A DNA stretch of 64,000 nucleotides. Origin: Bacillus sp. ISL-51 (lineage in GTDB: Bacteria; Bacillota; Bacilli; Bacillales; Bacillaceae). A model generated the notes under the pieces. It did not search any database and was not told the origin of the DNA. It worked only from the letters and a program-made list of their open reading frames with translations. The DNA lies in contig NZ_JAGGQB010000005.1 in the NCBI RefSeq assembly GCF_018613535.1, positions 186,001 to 250,000 of the forward strand, read 5' to 3'. Positions 30,412 to 39,899 of the stretch are shown in pieces (the first letter of the stretch is position 1; each line of letters opens with the position of its first letter). A program made the position numbers and the translations under genes.

Positions 30412-31449
30412 CTACCAAGGTTTAATAAAATTTTGCGTGTAATATTTTCTGTCCACACCGACACCGAGATGGGTATAGTCCGGGCTTAACAGCGCCTTTC
30501 TGTGCCCTTCGCTGTTCAGCCAGCCTTCCACGGCAGCCGGCCCGTCCACATAGTTATACGCAATATTTTCTCCGGCCTCTTGAAATTTCACATTCCCTTT
30601 TTCTAACCGATCCTTTAAAGTGCCGTATTTTTTTGACACATGCGAGAAATACTTGTTGTCTTTCATGTCTTCACTATGGCCGAATGCCACCTTTGCCGCC
30701 GGCTCATCCCACTTCAGCCTCGCAAGGCCGTGTTTGACGCGGATCACGTTAGTTATATCAAGAATCTGCTGTTCACTCGCCCGCTCAATTTCATCCCATT
30801 TTTTATCGGAAACAGGCTCCGGCTCGGTCAGCTTCCCTCTGTACATGACCTCGTACGGCCTTTGTTTCACAAGCGTTTCCGCATCAAACGCGCGGATGCT
30901 TGATAGATTTCCTTCAAATTTGTCCATATACAGCTGAACATACATGCCGCCTATCTTTACTGCCGGACGGGTGTTGATATCCTCTTCCGAAAACTCGAAC
31001 CGATACGTATTCCCCTTGTCAGTGACATTGACGAACGGAGCCACCTGCGTCGTTTTAAAGACCTCGCCAGTCGATTCCCCGATTTTAAACGGTTTCGCGT
31101 TGATGCCGCTTCCCGAAGCGTATAAAGTCACCGCTTTATCATTCAAAATGCCGACTTGAACATATTGGTCTTTCCCCTGATTGTATACCCACCATTCATA
31201 GTCATAGGCAGACGGATCTTTCCGTACCGGTTCCCCCAGTTTCTTTTTTACCTCGGCAGCAGATTTCCCCATTAAAGAAAGAAGTCCTGATGAAGGCATT
31301 TTCAGCCGTTTTCCGTGTGCTTCCTCGTTAGAGACCTGCGGCTCCTCAGGATTTGTCTGTTTCTGAGGAGCTGATCCATATTGTATAAACAGAACATACG
31401 CCCCGTAAATAAGTAAAAGGATAACGAGAGCCCTTGCGATATTTTTCAA
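30412..31449 (-). CDS. ylbC: CAP/SCP-domain exported protein YlbC
   Basis: 345 residues: an N-terminal membrane segment (ALVILLLIYGAYVLFIQYG, about 7-25) as anchor or uncleaved signal, a CAP-associated N-terminal domain (about 60-200, GKSAAEVKKKLGEP) and a C-terminal CAP domain (about 225-345) with IRVKHGLARLKWD, the histidine region GHSEDMKDNKYFSH, GENIAYNY and SEGHRKALLSPDYTHLGVGV. It resembles secreted B. subtilis YkwD-type proteins and matches YlbC. Function unknown; CAP proteins of this kind are often linked to the cell envelope or spores. Confidence 0.9.
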   Translation of the reverse strand: MKNIARALVILLLIYGAYVLFIQYGSAPQKQTNPEEPQVSNEEAHGKRLKMPSSGLLSLMGKSAAEVKKKLGEPVRKDPSAYDYEWWVYNQGKDQYVQVGILNDKAVTLYASGSGINAKPFKIGESTGEVFKTTQVAPFVNVTDKGNTYRFEFSEEDINTRPAVKIGGMYVQLYMDKFEGNLSSIRAFDAETLVKQRPYEVMYRGKLTEPEPVSDKKWDEIERASEQQILDITNVIRVKHGLARLKWDEPAAKVAFGHSEDMKDNKYFSHVSKKYGTLKDRLEKGNVKFQEAGENIAYNYVDGPAAVEGWLNSEGHRKALLSPDYTHLGVGVDRKYYTQNFIKPW

Positions 31450-31529
31450 CCTCTCACCCCCATAAAATCATACCGTTCTTTATTTTTTCTCATACAGTAC
31501 AGCCTATTTTTAACGTCCGTGATTTATGT

Positions 31530-31976
31530 TTAATGGATAAAACCCTGCTGGCTGTCCCCATCTTCAGAAATGTCAGAAAGAGCTTGGCCTGCCCTCTCGT
31601 TTGATTGCTCGGCTAAAGAAAGATCCCCGAGGGTGACAATGCCGACAAGCTTTTTATCCTGTGTGACTGGAATTCTTCTGAGCTGATGCTCTGCCATCAT
31701 ATGGAGCACTTCATCTACAGAAGCATCCTCCTCAACACTGATGACCTGTTTTGTCATAGCATCAGTTATTTTTTGGGAATTTGGTTTTTTTGAGGCAATC
31801 CCTCTTAATACGAGATCTCTGTCTGTCACGATCCCAACCAGTGTCTTGCCGTCCTCATCTACAATCGGAATGGCGCCGACATCTGCGTCTTTCATCTTCA
31901 CCGCAGCTTCATATACATTATCTAATACTGTACAATAATGCAAGTCTGACGTCATGAGCTTATTGATCTTTGTCAT
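31530..31976 (-). CDS. ylbB: CBS-domain protein YlbB
   Basis: 148 residues made of a tandem CBS pair (about 7-65 and 72-130), a module that usually binds adenine nucleotides. Conserved elements are VGAIPIVDEDGKTLVGIVTDRDLVLRG split across the first domain and RRIPVTQDKKLVGIVTLGDL in the second. No catalytic domain is attached. Start ATG at 31976 after AAGGAGG. Matches B. subtilis YlbB; ligand and role unknown. Confidence 0.92.
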   Translation of the reverse strand: MTKINKLMTSDLHYCTVLDNVYEAAVKMKDADVGAIPIVDEDGKTLVGIVTDRDLVLRGIASKKPNSQKITDAMTKQVISVEEDASVDEVLHMMAEHQLRRIPVTQDKKLVGIVTLGDLSLAEQSNERAGQALSDISEDGDSQQGFIH

Positions 31977-32116
31977 TGCGGAATTCCTCCTTTTTTATGC
32001 TACTATTGTCGTCAAATTTTTCTTTTCGCATACTTTCACCGTATGAATCATTGAAAGTGTAACGCTTTCATACTATGATTGTCAGGAAAGGTAAATTTTA
32101 AAAGGAGGGGGAACGT

Positions 32117-32476
32117 TTGAAGTTTGAGGACAGCGGTCTTGAAGGAGTAAAAGCCGAGCTTAGCCGCCTGGATGATCTGATGGAAAGCAAGGGGTTAATC
32201 CGGGCGGGCCAATGGGATTATGAAAGAGTGACCTATGATAAAAAATTTTCAGTTGCTGAGGGGACATTTTATCTGCGGATTCAAGGGGTTGCAGCAGAGG
32301 GTGATGTAGGAAGCGGCCGCGCCGTTATACAGCTGATGGCCCCTCTTTTAGGCAAGCATTATTATCCGCACGGTGTTGAATACGGCAGCACAGAAGAATT
32401 TCCGAGCCATGTCGTCGCCCAAAGCAAAGCATTGATCCTTGAATTAGCAGAGCCTTTAAAAACAGTGCAAATGTAA
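32117..32476 (+). CDS. ylbA: YugN-like family protein YlbA
   Basis: 119 residues from TTG at 32117, after GGAGGGGG. Matches the B. subtilis YlbA protein (YugN-like family), with LDDLMESKGLIRAGQWDYERV near residue 12 and MAPLLGKHYYPHGVEY near 74. No membrane segment or signal. Function unknown. It is divergent from ylbB and convergent with ctaG. Confidence 0.9.
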   Translation: MKFEDSGLEGVKAELSRLDDLMESKGLIRAGQWDYERVTYDKKFSVAEGTFYLRIQGVAAEGDVGSGRAVIQLMAPLLGKHYYPHGVEYGSTEEFPSHVVAQSKALILELAEPLKTVQM

Positions 32477-32479
32477 GAA

Positions 32480-32511
32480 AAAAGGTACAGCATGTTCTGC
32501 TGTACCTTTTT
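32480..32511. terminator. Bidirectional terminator between ylbA and ctaG
   Basis: AAAGGTACAGCA / TGCTGTACCTTT stem with A- and T-runs on either side, between convergent stops. Confidence 0.85.
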
Positions 32512-33404
32512 TATGATACCGTATGCTGAATATACGGAGGCTCTGTCGGCGTATCTTTTTCCCGCTCCGTTTTCACCCACTGAAAAAAAACGACAGCCAA
32601 ATACGTTCCGTACACAAGCTCCTGAATGATTTTCATTAATACCGCGCCAAGCTGCTGATCCTCTAAAGGAGGCAGCGTGTTAAACATCTCGGGCCCCGAT
32701 AAAGGAATCTGCTCCAGCAAATCTAAAGGCACGCACAGCTTCATCGCTTCAGCCCAAGCTGCCGGGTCTGTATACGTCGCATACAGCGGTGCTCCGCTGA
32801 ACATAATAAGGGCGCAGGCCGGCGTCAGAAGAATTCCGTCTGCCATAATATACCCCAGCTTCATTAACCCGCTGAGGCGCGGCAGGCCGTTCACTTGATG
32901 CACAAGCGGCCACCACATAAAAAACGCCGTGATAAATATCAAATCGTTCATCAGCGTGTGATACAGGGAATCCGTTTTCACGGCATCAAATATAAACGGA
33001 ACGTGATAGAGAGAAAATATGCCGTTAAATAACAGCAATGCGATAAGCGGCAGTGAAAAAAAAGAAAACAGCGGTTTAACGACCGGCCTGAAAATGAGTT
33101 TCTCCCACGCCCAGCCGGGAATTCCTGAAATCAAAAGCGGAGGCACAACTAAAAATAAAACCGCCATCTGCGCCATATGAGCGCTGAACATCACGTGCCC
33201 CAATAAATCCACCGGACTTCCGGCAGCTGCGTAAAAAAAGAACGCCGAAAGCCCGAACAAAACCTTCTCCTTTACCGATACACGACCCTTATGCCGGCTG
33301 CACCAGTAAAAATAAAGCGCCGTAATCACGGCAGTCGCACAAAACAGATAAGGGCTCCACATCGCGCGAAACCCAAACATCTCTAAATTAATCAAATCCC
33401 TCAC
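32511..33404 (-). CDS. ctaG: Cytochrome oxidase assembly factor CtaG
   Basis: Integral membrane protein needed for active caa3 oxidase in B. subtilis. The 297-residue protein has about seven membrane segments, with conserved histidines in [13 protein letters not shown] near residue 70 and YHVPFIFD and [10 protein letters not shown] near 135-155, consistent with metal (copper) handling in this family. Last gene of the cta operon, 15 bases after ctaF, ending at the terminator shared with ylbA. Confidence 0.96.
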   Translation of the reverse strand: MRDLINLEMFGFRAMWSPYLFCATAVITALYFYWCSRHKGRVSVKEKVLFGLSAFFFYAAAGSPVDLLGHVMFSAHMAQMAVLFLVVPPLLISGIPGWAWEKLIFRPVVKPLFSFFSLPLIALLLFNGIFSLYHVPFIFDAVKTDSLYHTLMNDLIFITAFFMWWPLVHQVNGLPRLSGLMKLGYIMADGILLTPACALIMFSGAPLYATYTDPAAWAEAMKLCVPLDLLEQIPLSGPEMFNTLPPLEDQQLGAVLMKIIQELVYGTYLAVVFFQWVKTEREKDTPTEPPYIQHTVS

Positions 33405-33419
33405 TCCCTGCCGCCCCGA

Positions 33420-33752
33420 TTACCACCAAATAATCGTGACAAATGCCAGCACGGTGATAAACGCGACAAATATTCCCGAATACAGAAATAATGACGGCGC
33501 TTCATGCCCTTTTTGGCTCATATGCATAAAATAAAACAGCTGAAAAATGACTTGGATGACTGCAAGCAGGATGAGAAACGGCATTGTAAACCAGCTCGCG
33601 ATGCCATCGGCCGCCACCGTCAGAAACGCGACAAGCGTAAGGCCGATCATTAAACCGAAGGACATGATTTGATATTTCATCTCCTCGGCATTTTTCTTTT
33701 TCCGGTATTCAAGATCCGTACTGACAGTCCCTCTGTTTTTTTTATCGTCCAT
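33420..33752 (-). CDS. ctaF: Cytochrome caa3 oxidase subunit IV
   Basis: Small membrane subunit of the caa3 oxidase. Start MDDKKNRGTVSTD at 33752, with GGTGGGATAACG before it; the longer frame upstream lies inside ctaE. The 110-residue protein has three membrane helices (about 29-48, 52-75 and 87-108), including ILLAVIQVIFQLFYFMHM. It sits 2 bases after the ctaE stop. Confidence 0.96.
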   Translation of the reverse strand: MDDKKNRGTVSTDLEYRKKKNAEEMKYQIMSFGLMIGLTLVAFLTVAADGIASWFTMPFLILLAVIQVIFQLFYFMHMSQKGHEAPSLFLYSGIFVAFITVLAFVTIIWW

Positions 33753-33754
33753 CG

Positions 33755-34378
33755 TTATCCCACCATCCCCATTAAATATACAACGGTAAAGATAAAGACC
33801 CACACGACATCGATAAAATGCCAATATAAACTGGCAACATAATATTTTGGCGCATTATAAAGGCTGAGCCCTCTTTTTGCATTTCGGATCATAAGTGTGC
33901 TGATCCATAAAAGGCCGAACGCCACGTGGGCTCCGTGTGTTCCGACAAGCGTGTAAAACGCTGAACCGAGCGCAGAGCTTGTGATGGTGAATCCGAATTC
34001 ATGAGTGTAATGTGTAAACTCATAAATTTCTACGCCTAAAAATCCCGCCCCCAATAAGATGGTAATCAGAAGCCACAGCTGCATTTTTCCGAACGAGAAA
34101 TTTTTCATATGATACATCGCGTACACACTTGTTAAGCTGCTCGTTAACAGCAGCATCGTAGCAATAAACACAATCGGAAGCTCAAACATCTCAGCGGTGG
34201 ACGGCCCCCCGGCTTTCGACTGCCTTAAGGCGAGAAATGTCGCAAAAAGCGAGGCAAACAAAACGGTTTCCCCGCCGAGAAAAAGCCAAAATCCTAAAAA
34301 CTTATTTTTCCCCTCCAGCGTTTCTTTTTCAGGAGAAGCCGGAAAGGTTTCAGCCGTCATTTTTTCCTGAAGCTGCAT
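33755..34378 (-). CDS. ctaE: Cytochrome caa3 oxidase subunit III
   Basis: Membrane subunit III (COX3 family) of the caa3 quinol-independent cytochrome c oxidase. The 207-residue protein has five membrane helices and the typical GFWLFLGGETVLFASLFATF start, GTHGAHVAFGLLW near residue 140 and YWHFIDVVWVFIFTVVYL at the end. The start codon overlaps the ctaD stop by one base (TAATG), so translation is coupled. Confidence 0.97.
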   Translation of the reverse strand: MQLQEKMTAETFPASPEKETLEGKNKFLGFWLFLGGETVLFASLFATFLALRQSKAGGPSTAEMFELPIVFIATMLLLTSSLTSVYAMYHMKNFSFGKMQLWLLITILLGAGFLGVEIYEFTHYTHEFGFTITSSALGSAFYTLVGTHGAHVAFGLLWISTLMIRNAKRGLSLYNAPKYYVASLYWHFIDVVWVFIFTVVYLMGMVG

Positions 34379-36246
34379 TACGCCTTCACCCCTTTATCAT
34401 CATTCGGCAAATCTTCTTTATGAATATGATAGCCGTAATCATCAATTACAGAGCGCAGCAGCATGGAAAAGAACGTAATGCCAAGCCCTATAAAGATGAC
34501 GGGAAGCCCCCAAGAATGGTCGGAGCGATACAAAAGACCGAATGCTGCGACAAATAGCCCAAAAGAAATGATGAGCGGCAAAATGGAACCGTTCGGCATA
34601 TGAATGTCTTCTACAGGCTCTGCGGGTGCCATCCCCTGATTTCCGGCCTGCTTTTCGATCCAAAGCGGATCAAGCCCTCTTACAAATGGCAGCTGCTTAA
34701 AATTGTATTCAGGCGGCGGTGAAGATACGGCCCATTCAAGTGTACGCCCGTCAAGCCATGGGTCACTTCCGACGTATTTGCCTTTTACAGAGGTATAAAT
34801 GATATTGACTACCAATAAAACAGCCGCACCGGCCATAAAAAATGCACCGATTGAACTGATGAGGTTGCCCGTATCAAGACCCTGGTCAGGAAGAAACGTG
34901 TAAACACGCCGCGGCATTCCCATCAATCCGAGAAAATGCTGGATGAAGAAAGTTAAGTGAAAACCGATAAAAAATAAGATGAACGAGATCTTTCCCATCG
35001 TTTCGTTAAGCACCTTACCGAACATCTTCGGCCACCAGAAGTGCACACCGGCAAGGATGCCGAACACAACACCGCCGATAATGACATAATGGAAATGGGC
35101 AACGACAAAGTACGTATCATGGAACTGGTAATCGGCCGCGGCCGCAGCCAGCATGACACCCGTCACCCCGCCGAGAACGAAAGAAGGGATAAATGCCACC
35201 GCGTACAGCATAGGGGTCGTAAACTTGACGTTTCCTCCCCAGATCGTCAGGAGCCAGTTAAAAATTTTAATACCCGTCGGCACCGCAATTGCCATCGTAG
35301 CAACAGAAAAAATCGCGTTGGCAATCGGTCCGAGTCCTGTCGTGAACATGTGGTGCACCCATACCATAAATCCGAGGAAGCCGATCAGCACAATCGCAAA
35401 GACCATTGAGGAATATCCGAACAGCCGTTTTCTCGCAAATACGGGAATCACTTCTGAAAAAATCCCGAAAGCAGGAAGGATTAAAATATATACTTCCGGG
35501 TGCCCGAAAATCCAAAACAAGTGTTCCCAAATAATCGTATTTCCTCCGAGCTCAGGATTAAAGAAATTCGTTCCGAACAAACGGTCCAGCATCATCAGCG
35601 CCAAGCCGACCGTGAGCGGAGGAAAAGCAAATAAGATGAGTGCCGACGCCACAAATGTCGTCCACGTAAACAGCGGCATTCTCATATAGGACAAACCGGG
35701 CGCCCTCATATTAATAATGGTTGCCAAGAAGTTAATCCCGGCAATCAATGTCCCTAACCCCGATATTTGCAGACCAAGCACGAAGAAATCAATGCCATGC
35801 CCTTTTGAATGCAGCGCAAGTGACGCATAAGATGTCCAGCCGGCGTCAGGGGCGCCGCCTAAAAACCAGCTCAGATTCAGAAAAATCCCCCCGAAGAAAA
35901 ACAGCCAGAAGCCGAGCGCGTTCAAAAATGGAAATGAGACATCACGGGCTCCGATCTGAAGCGGCACGACGGCGTTCATCAGTCCGAATAAAAGCGGCAT
36001 AGCCGCAAGGAAAATCATTGTCGTTCCGTGCATCGTCATAATTTCATTAAATTGCTGCGAACTGACGAAATGGTTGTCAGGCCTTAAGAGCTGAATCCTG
36101 ATAAGCATCGCCTCAAGCCCGCCGACTACGAAGAAAAATCCCCCGGCGATCATGTATAGAATCGCGATTTTTTTATGGTCAACCGTCGTCAAATAATCCC
36201 AAAGCAAAGAGCCTCTTTTCCGCTTTTCTGTAAGCGTATTCAACAT
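34378..36246 (-). CDS. ctaD: Cytochrome caa3 oxidase subunit I
   Basis: Catalytic heme-copper oxidase subunit, binding heme a, heme a3 and CuB. The 622-residue protein has at least 12 membrane helices. Visible ligands: the low-spin heme histidine in MTMHGTTMIF near residue 66, the CuB histidine and crosslinked tyrosine in FGHPEVYILILP near 245, the two CuB histidines in VWVHHMFTTG near 295, and the heme histidines in VAHFHYVIIGG near 382. It lies 31 bases after ctaC. Confidence 0.98.
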   Translation of the reverse strand: MLNTLTEKRKRGSLLWDYLTTVDHKKIAILYMIAGGFFFVVGGLEAMLIRIQLLRPDNHFVSSQQFNEIMTMHGTTMIFLAAMPLLFGLMNAVVPLQIGARDVSFPFLNALGFWLFFFGGIFLNLSWFLGGAPDAGWTSYASLALHSKGHGIDFFVLGLQISGLGTLIAGINFLATIINMRAPGLSYMRMPLFTWTTFVASALILFAFPPLTVGLALMMLDRLFGTNFFNPELGGNTIIWEHLFWIFGHPEVYILILPAFGIFSEVIPVFARKRLFGYSSMVFAIVLIGFLGFMVWVHHMFTTGLGPIANAIFSVATMAIAVPTGIKIFNWLLTIWGGNVKFTTPMLYAVAFIPSFVLGGVTGVMLAAAAADYQFHDTYFVVAHFHYVIIGGVVFGILAGVHFWWPKMFGKVLNETMGKISFILFFIGFHLTFFIQHFLGLMGMPRRVYTFLPDQGLDTGNLISSIGAFFMAGAAVLLVVNIIYTSVKGKYVGSDPWLDGRTLEWAVSSPPPEYNFKQLPFVRGLDPLWIEKQAGNQGMAPAEPVEDIHMPNGSILPLIISFGLFVAAFGLLYRSDHSWGLPVIFIGLGITFFSMLLRSVIDDYGYHIHKEDLPNDDKGVKA

Positions 36247-36277
36247 TTGCGACCTCCCCCCAAATATCTCCCTGTCC

Positions 36278-37348
36278 TCACTTGCTTTCCGCTTTTAACC
36301 CTTTTAAATATTCATACAGCGCATCCGTTTCAGAATCTGTCAGCTTCGGATACGAGCCTGTCATTTTGTTTCCCGGCTTAATGCTCTCCGGATCTTTCAG
36401 CCAAGCCTTCACATTTTTTTTATTCGAATCCTTGATCCCGGCTACTTTGAGCCGTTCGCCGAAGGTTGCCAGGTTCGGAGCCGTTCTCGCCGCTTCTGCC
36501 CGTTTATCATTAGGCTCAACCGCATGGCAGCTCAGGCAGTTTTTCTCCTTAAACAGCTCTTCGCCTTGTGCGGCTAAATCAGAATTCGTCTTATGCTTAT
36601 AATTTTTCATCGCTTTCGTCCAGTTTTTAAATTCTTTTGACGAAAGCGGCTTCACTTTAAAATCCATCAGCGCGTGTGAAGGCCCGCACAGCTCCGCGCA
36701 TTTGCCGAAGAAATACTCTCCCGCTTCTTTGCTTCGCTTCGAATCAAAGGTTAAAAAGAAGGTATTGTCATTATCCGTATTCGTATCAATTTTCCCGCCC
36801 GCTGACGGAATCCAGAAGGAGTGCTTTACATCTGATGACTTCAGTTTGAAATAGACACGCTCATCCGTCGGAACGATTAGCTCCTGGCTCGTCACAATTC
36901 CGTAATCCGGATATTCAAATTCCCACCAATATAAATTAGCCCTGACATTCACAACGAGCGCATCTTCCGCTTTACGGTTTTTCTTATCCATCGGCGATGT
37001 ATCCGCGAGCGCCAGTGTGTCGATTACAACCGGAATGACAAGAACAATCAAAAGCAAGATGGGAATGACCGTCCATGTGATTTCTAAAAAGCGGTTCCCC
37101 TCGACCTGTTTCGGTATCGTGTCTTCCCCTACACGCGACCGTCTGAACCTTACAATGACATAAAAGAAGATAACGGCCACGACCGCCACGACTACAACCA
37201 TAATAAGTGTGCTGAGCACGGTCAGATCATACTGTTTATCAGCCACCTCGCCGGCAGGCTTGAGTGTGGACAGAAACGGTTTTCCACAGCCGCTCAACAA
37301 AAGCGGCACTAAGGCTAATAATGAAAAAAGACGCCAACGCTTTAACAT
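36278..37348 (-). CDS. ctaC: Cytochrome caa3 oxidase subunit II, lipoprotein with cytochrome c domain
   Basis: Takes electrons from cytochrome c to the CuA centre. The start MLKRWRLFSLLALV at 37348 gives 356 residues. A lipobox (LLLSGC) closes the signal peptide near residue 22, two membrane helices follow (about 45-65 and 92-112), then the cupredoxin domain with the CuA ligands in GKCAELCGPSHALM near 222, and a C-terminal c-type heme domain with CLSCH near 274 and a later methionine (NKMTGSYPKL). This fusion is typical of caa3 oxidases. Confidence 0.98.
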   Translation of the reverse strand: MLKRWRLFSLLALVPLLLSGCGKPFLSTLKPAGEVADKQYDLTVLSTLIMVVVVAVVAVIFFYVIVRFRRSRVGEDTIPKQVEGNRFLEITWTVIPILLLIVLVIPVVIDTLALADTSPMDKKNRKAEDALVVNVRANLYWWEFEYPDYGIVTSQELIVPTDERVYFKLKSSDVKHSFWIPSAGGKIDTNTDNDNTFFLTFDSKRSKEAGEYFFGKCAELCGPSHALMDFKVKPLSSKEFKNWTKAMKNYKHKTNSDLAAQGEELFKEKNCLSCHAVEPNDKRAEAARTAPNLATFGERLKVAGIKDSNKKNVKAWLKDPESIKPGNKMTGSYPKLTDSETDALYEYLKGLKAESK

Positions 37349-37585
37349 TTCACCCAACCCCTTTTTTGATCAGTACAAGATGAACTTCAACGGAATGTTC
37401 ACAAGCAGATAAACTGCTTCCAACTGAAATGCTTCATTTCCTCATTTCTTAAAATATGAGATTTTTTACTTAAAATTCCATCTATGTATAAAAGCAAAGC
37501 CGCCTGATTAAACAAAAGGTCAAGGCGGCGTTTACTAGTTGTCATCGTTTGTTTTGAAGCGATCAAACAAGGTCGTTATTCAATT
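37349..37585. other. ctaB-ctaC intergenic region
   Basis: 237 bases holding the ctaB-side hairpin at 37498-37530 and upstream sequence of ctaC with its ribosome binding site. No gene seen. It may carry a ctaC-proximal promoter but I could not define one. Confidence 0.55.
37498..37530 (-). terminator. Terminator-like hairpin between ctaB and ctaC
   Basis: GCCGCCTTGA / TCAGGCGGC stem with a 13-base loop followed by TTTGCTTTT on the minus strand. It lies inside the cta operon, so it would reduce ctaCDEFG transcription relative to ctaB; such an operon-internal stem-loop has been described for B. subtilis as I recall. Confidence 0.7.
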
Positions 37586-38503
37586 TTAAAATAGAGTAAA
37601 GACCACCATTGCAACAAAATAAATGGTCATGTAATTAAGTGAATAGACAAACATAAGAGTTGCCCACTTCATGATGTTTTTCATCCGGAAACCCATCAGT
37701 CCGAGAACGAGCCATCCGACGTTTAACAAAGTGCCGAGAATGACAATCGGAAGACCGAGACTTCCGAGAAAAAACGGAAGCGGCAATAGGCATGCGACCC
37801 AGACGATAATCTGTCTTTTCGTCACTTCAAAGCCATGCACAACCGGCAGCATCGGAATATTTGCGGCTCTGTAATCTTCTGTTTTTTTAATCGCCAGCGA
37901 TAAAAAGTGTGGAATCTGCCAAATGAATAAAATCATGAACAATACCCACGCGACAACCCCGATATGCCCATCAACTGCCGCCCAGCCGATTAACGGAGGC
38001 ACGGCGCCTGAGACACTGCCGACAACCGTATTAATCGTATAGCGGCGTTTCGTCCACATTGTATAAAGAACAACGTACGTAAATACGCCGATAAAACCGA
38101 TCACTGCTGCCATCACGGTGGTCATTAAAAGCATGATAAGTCCTAAAGCAACGAGTAAAATCCCTGACCACAGCGCTTGATTCGGCTGAATCTTTCCGGT
38201 AACCGTCGGCCTTACTTTCGTGCGCTCCATTAAATGATCGATATCCCGGTCGTAATAGTTGTTAATGGCACAGGAACCGGCGATGATCAAAGAAGAACCG
38301 ATTAATGTAAGAAGCACGGTGTTTAAATTGCCTAAAAAGCTTAGACCGGATATATGTAACGCAAGCCACATTCCGGTAAAAGTCGTAATTAAATTTGAAT
38401 TGACGATTCCTATTTTAATAAGAGAAAGGAAATCCTTCCATGCCGTCGTCTCTTCAATCTGCCCGTCTATAGCTGTATCGTTTAAAATTCTGGAATTAGC
38501 CAT
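37586..38503 (-). CDS. ctaB: Protoheme IX farnesyltransferase (heme O synthase)
   Basis: UbiA-family membrane prenyltransferase that adds a farnesyl group to heme B, giving heme O, the substrate of CtaA. The 305-residue protein has eight to nine membrane helices, the aspartate-rich loop [15 protein letters not shown] near residue 82 and the second conserved loop [14 protein letters not shown] near 208. It is first in the ctaBCDEFG operon and divergent from ctaA. Confidence 0.98.
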   Translation of the reverse strand: MANSRILNDTAIDGQIEETTAWKDFLSLIKIGIVNSNLITTFTGMWLALHISGLSFLGNLNTVLLTLIGSSLIIAGSCAINNYYDRDIDHLMERTKVRPTVTGKIQPNQALWSGILLVALGLIMLLMTTVMAAVIGFIGVFTYVVLYTMWTKRRYTINTVVGSVSGAVPPLIGWAAVDGHIGVVAWVLFMILFIWQIPHFLSLAIKKTEDYRAANIPMLPVVHGFEVTKRQIIVWVACLLPLPFFLGSLGLPIVILGTLLNVGWLVLGLMGFRMKNIMKWATLMFVYSLNYMTIYFVAMVVFTLF

Positions 38504-38556
38504 AACGTAAACCTCCCTTACAAACCTAAAACAGGTTTTTTAAGACCTGCAACTCT

Positions 38557-38562
38557 ATCATA
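38557..38562 (-). promoter_or_regulatory. Candidate ctaB promoter -10 and leader hairpin
   Basis: On the minus strand TATGAT (38557-38562) has only a T-run where a -35 should be, as in activated promoters. The transcript would start near 38550 and pass a hairpin (CAGGT 38545-38549 with ACCTG 38532-38536) followed by TTTTAGG. Confidence 0.5.
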
Positions 38563-38621
38563 CAAGATAATTCCTTGTAAAAAAACATCCTCTTAAATAT
38601 TAAACGAGAAACAGGAATTTA

Positions 38622-38630
38622 TTTGTGAAC
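38622..38630 (+). promoter_or_regulatory. ResD-like site, copy 1
   Basis: TTTGTGAAC, one base from the TTTGTGAAT sequence I recall as a ResD-binding consensus. It lies about 70 bases upstream of the predicted ctaB start. ResD controls ctaA and ctaB in B. subtilis. Confidence 0.45.
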
Positions 38631-38664
38631 TTTTTATGAATTTTACCAAATTCGCCGATTTTGA

Positions 38665-38678
38665 GTAAAGCGGTTACT
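38665..38678. promoter_or_regulatory. Candidate CcpA site (cre) between ctaA and ctaB
   Basis: GTAAAGCGGTTACT matches the cre core AAAGCGGTTAC and departs from the full consensus at the outer bases. Catabolite repression of the cta operon through a cre is established for B. subtilis; whether this is the equivalent site is inference. Confidence 0.5.
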
Positions 38679-38745
38679 TTATTTCTATCAGACCCATGTG
38701 GAATAATCAACCCCATAATATAAGAAGTCCTGATTCTATTATATT

Positions 38746-38754
38746 TTTGTGAAC
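38746..38754 (+). promoter_or_regulatory. ResD-like site, copy 2
   Basis: Second TTTGTGAAC in the same orientation, about 16 bases upstream of the ctaA -35 hexamer. Together with copy 1 it flanks the shared regulatory region. Confidence 0.45.
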
Positions 38755-38769
38755 AAACAGAATTGAGAA

Positions 38770-38798
38770 TTGCCACAAAACACATATTCGCTTACACT
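38770..38798 (+). promoter_or_regulatory. Candidate ctaA promoter
   Basis: TTGCCA (38770-38775), 17-base spacer, TACACT (38793-38798); start near 38805, 41 bases upstream of the ctaA ATG. Confidence 0.55.
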
Positions 38799-38830
38799 TG
38801 GTACGTATATAAATTTGTTCAGTTTGTTAA

Positions 38831-39772
<942 letters not shown>

Positions 39773-39777
39773 TGCAA

Positions 39778-39808
39778 AAAAGGCCAAAGCTCAGCAGCTT
39801 CGGCCTTT
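39778..39808 (+). terminator. ctaA terminator
   Basis: AAAGGCCAAAGCT / AGCTTCGGCCTTT hairpin followed by a T-run. Confidence 0.85.
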
Positions 39809-39855
39809 TTTTGAACAAAAACTCCCCTTCACCTATACCTTCCGATCTTTTTATA

Positions 39856-39894
39856 AAAAAAGCCGGACCATGGCGTTGCATGCTCCGGCTTTTC
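39856..39894 (-). terminator. pycA terminator
   Basis: AAAAGCCGGA / TCCGGCTTTT stem with T-run on the minus strand, just after pycA. A second, separate terminator from the ctaA one. Confidence 0.85.
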
Positions 39895-39899
39895 ATCAA

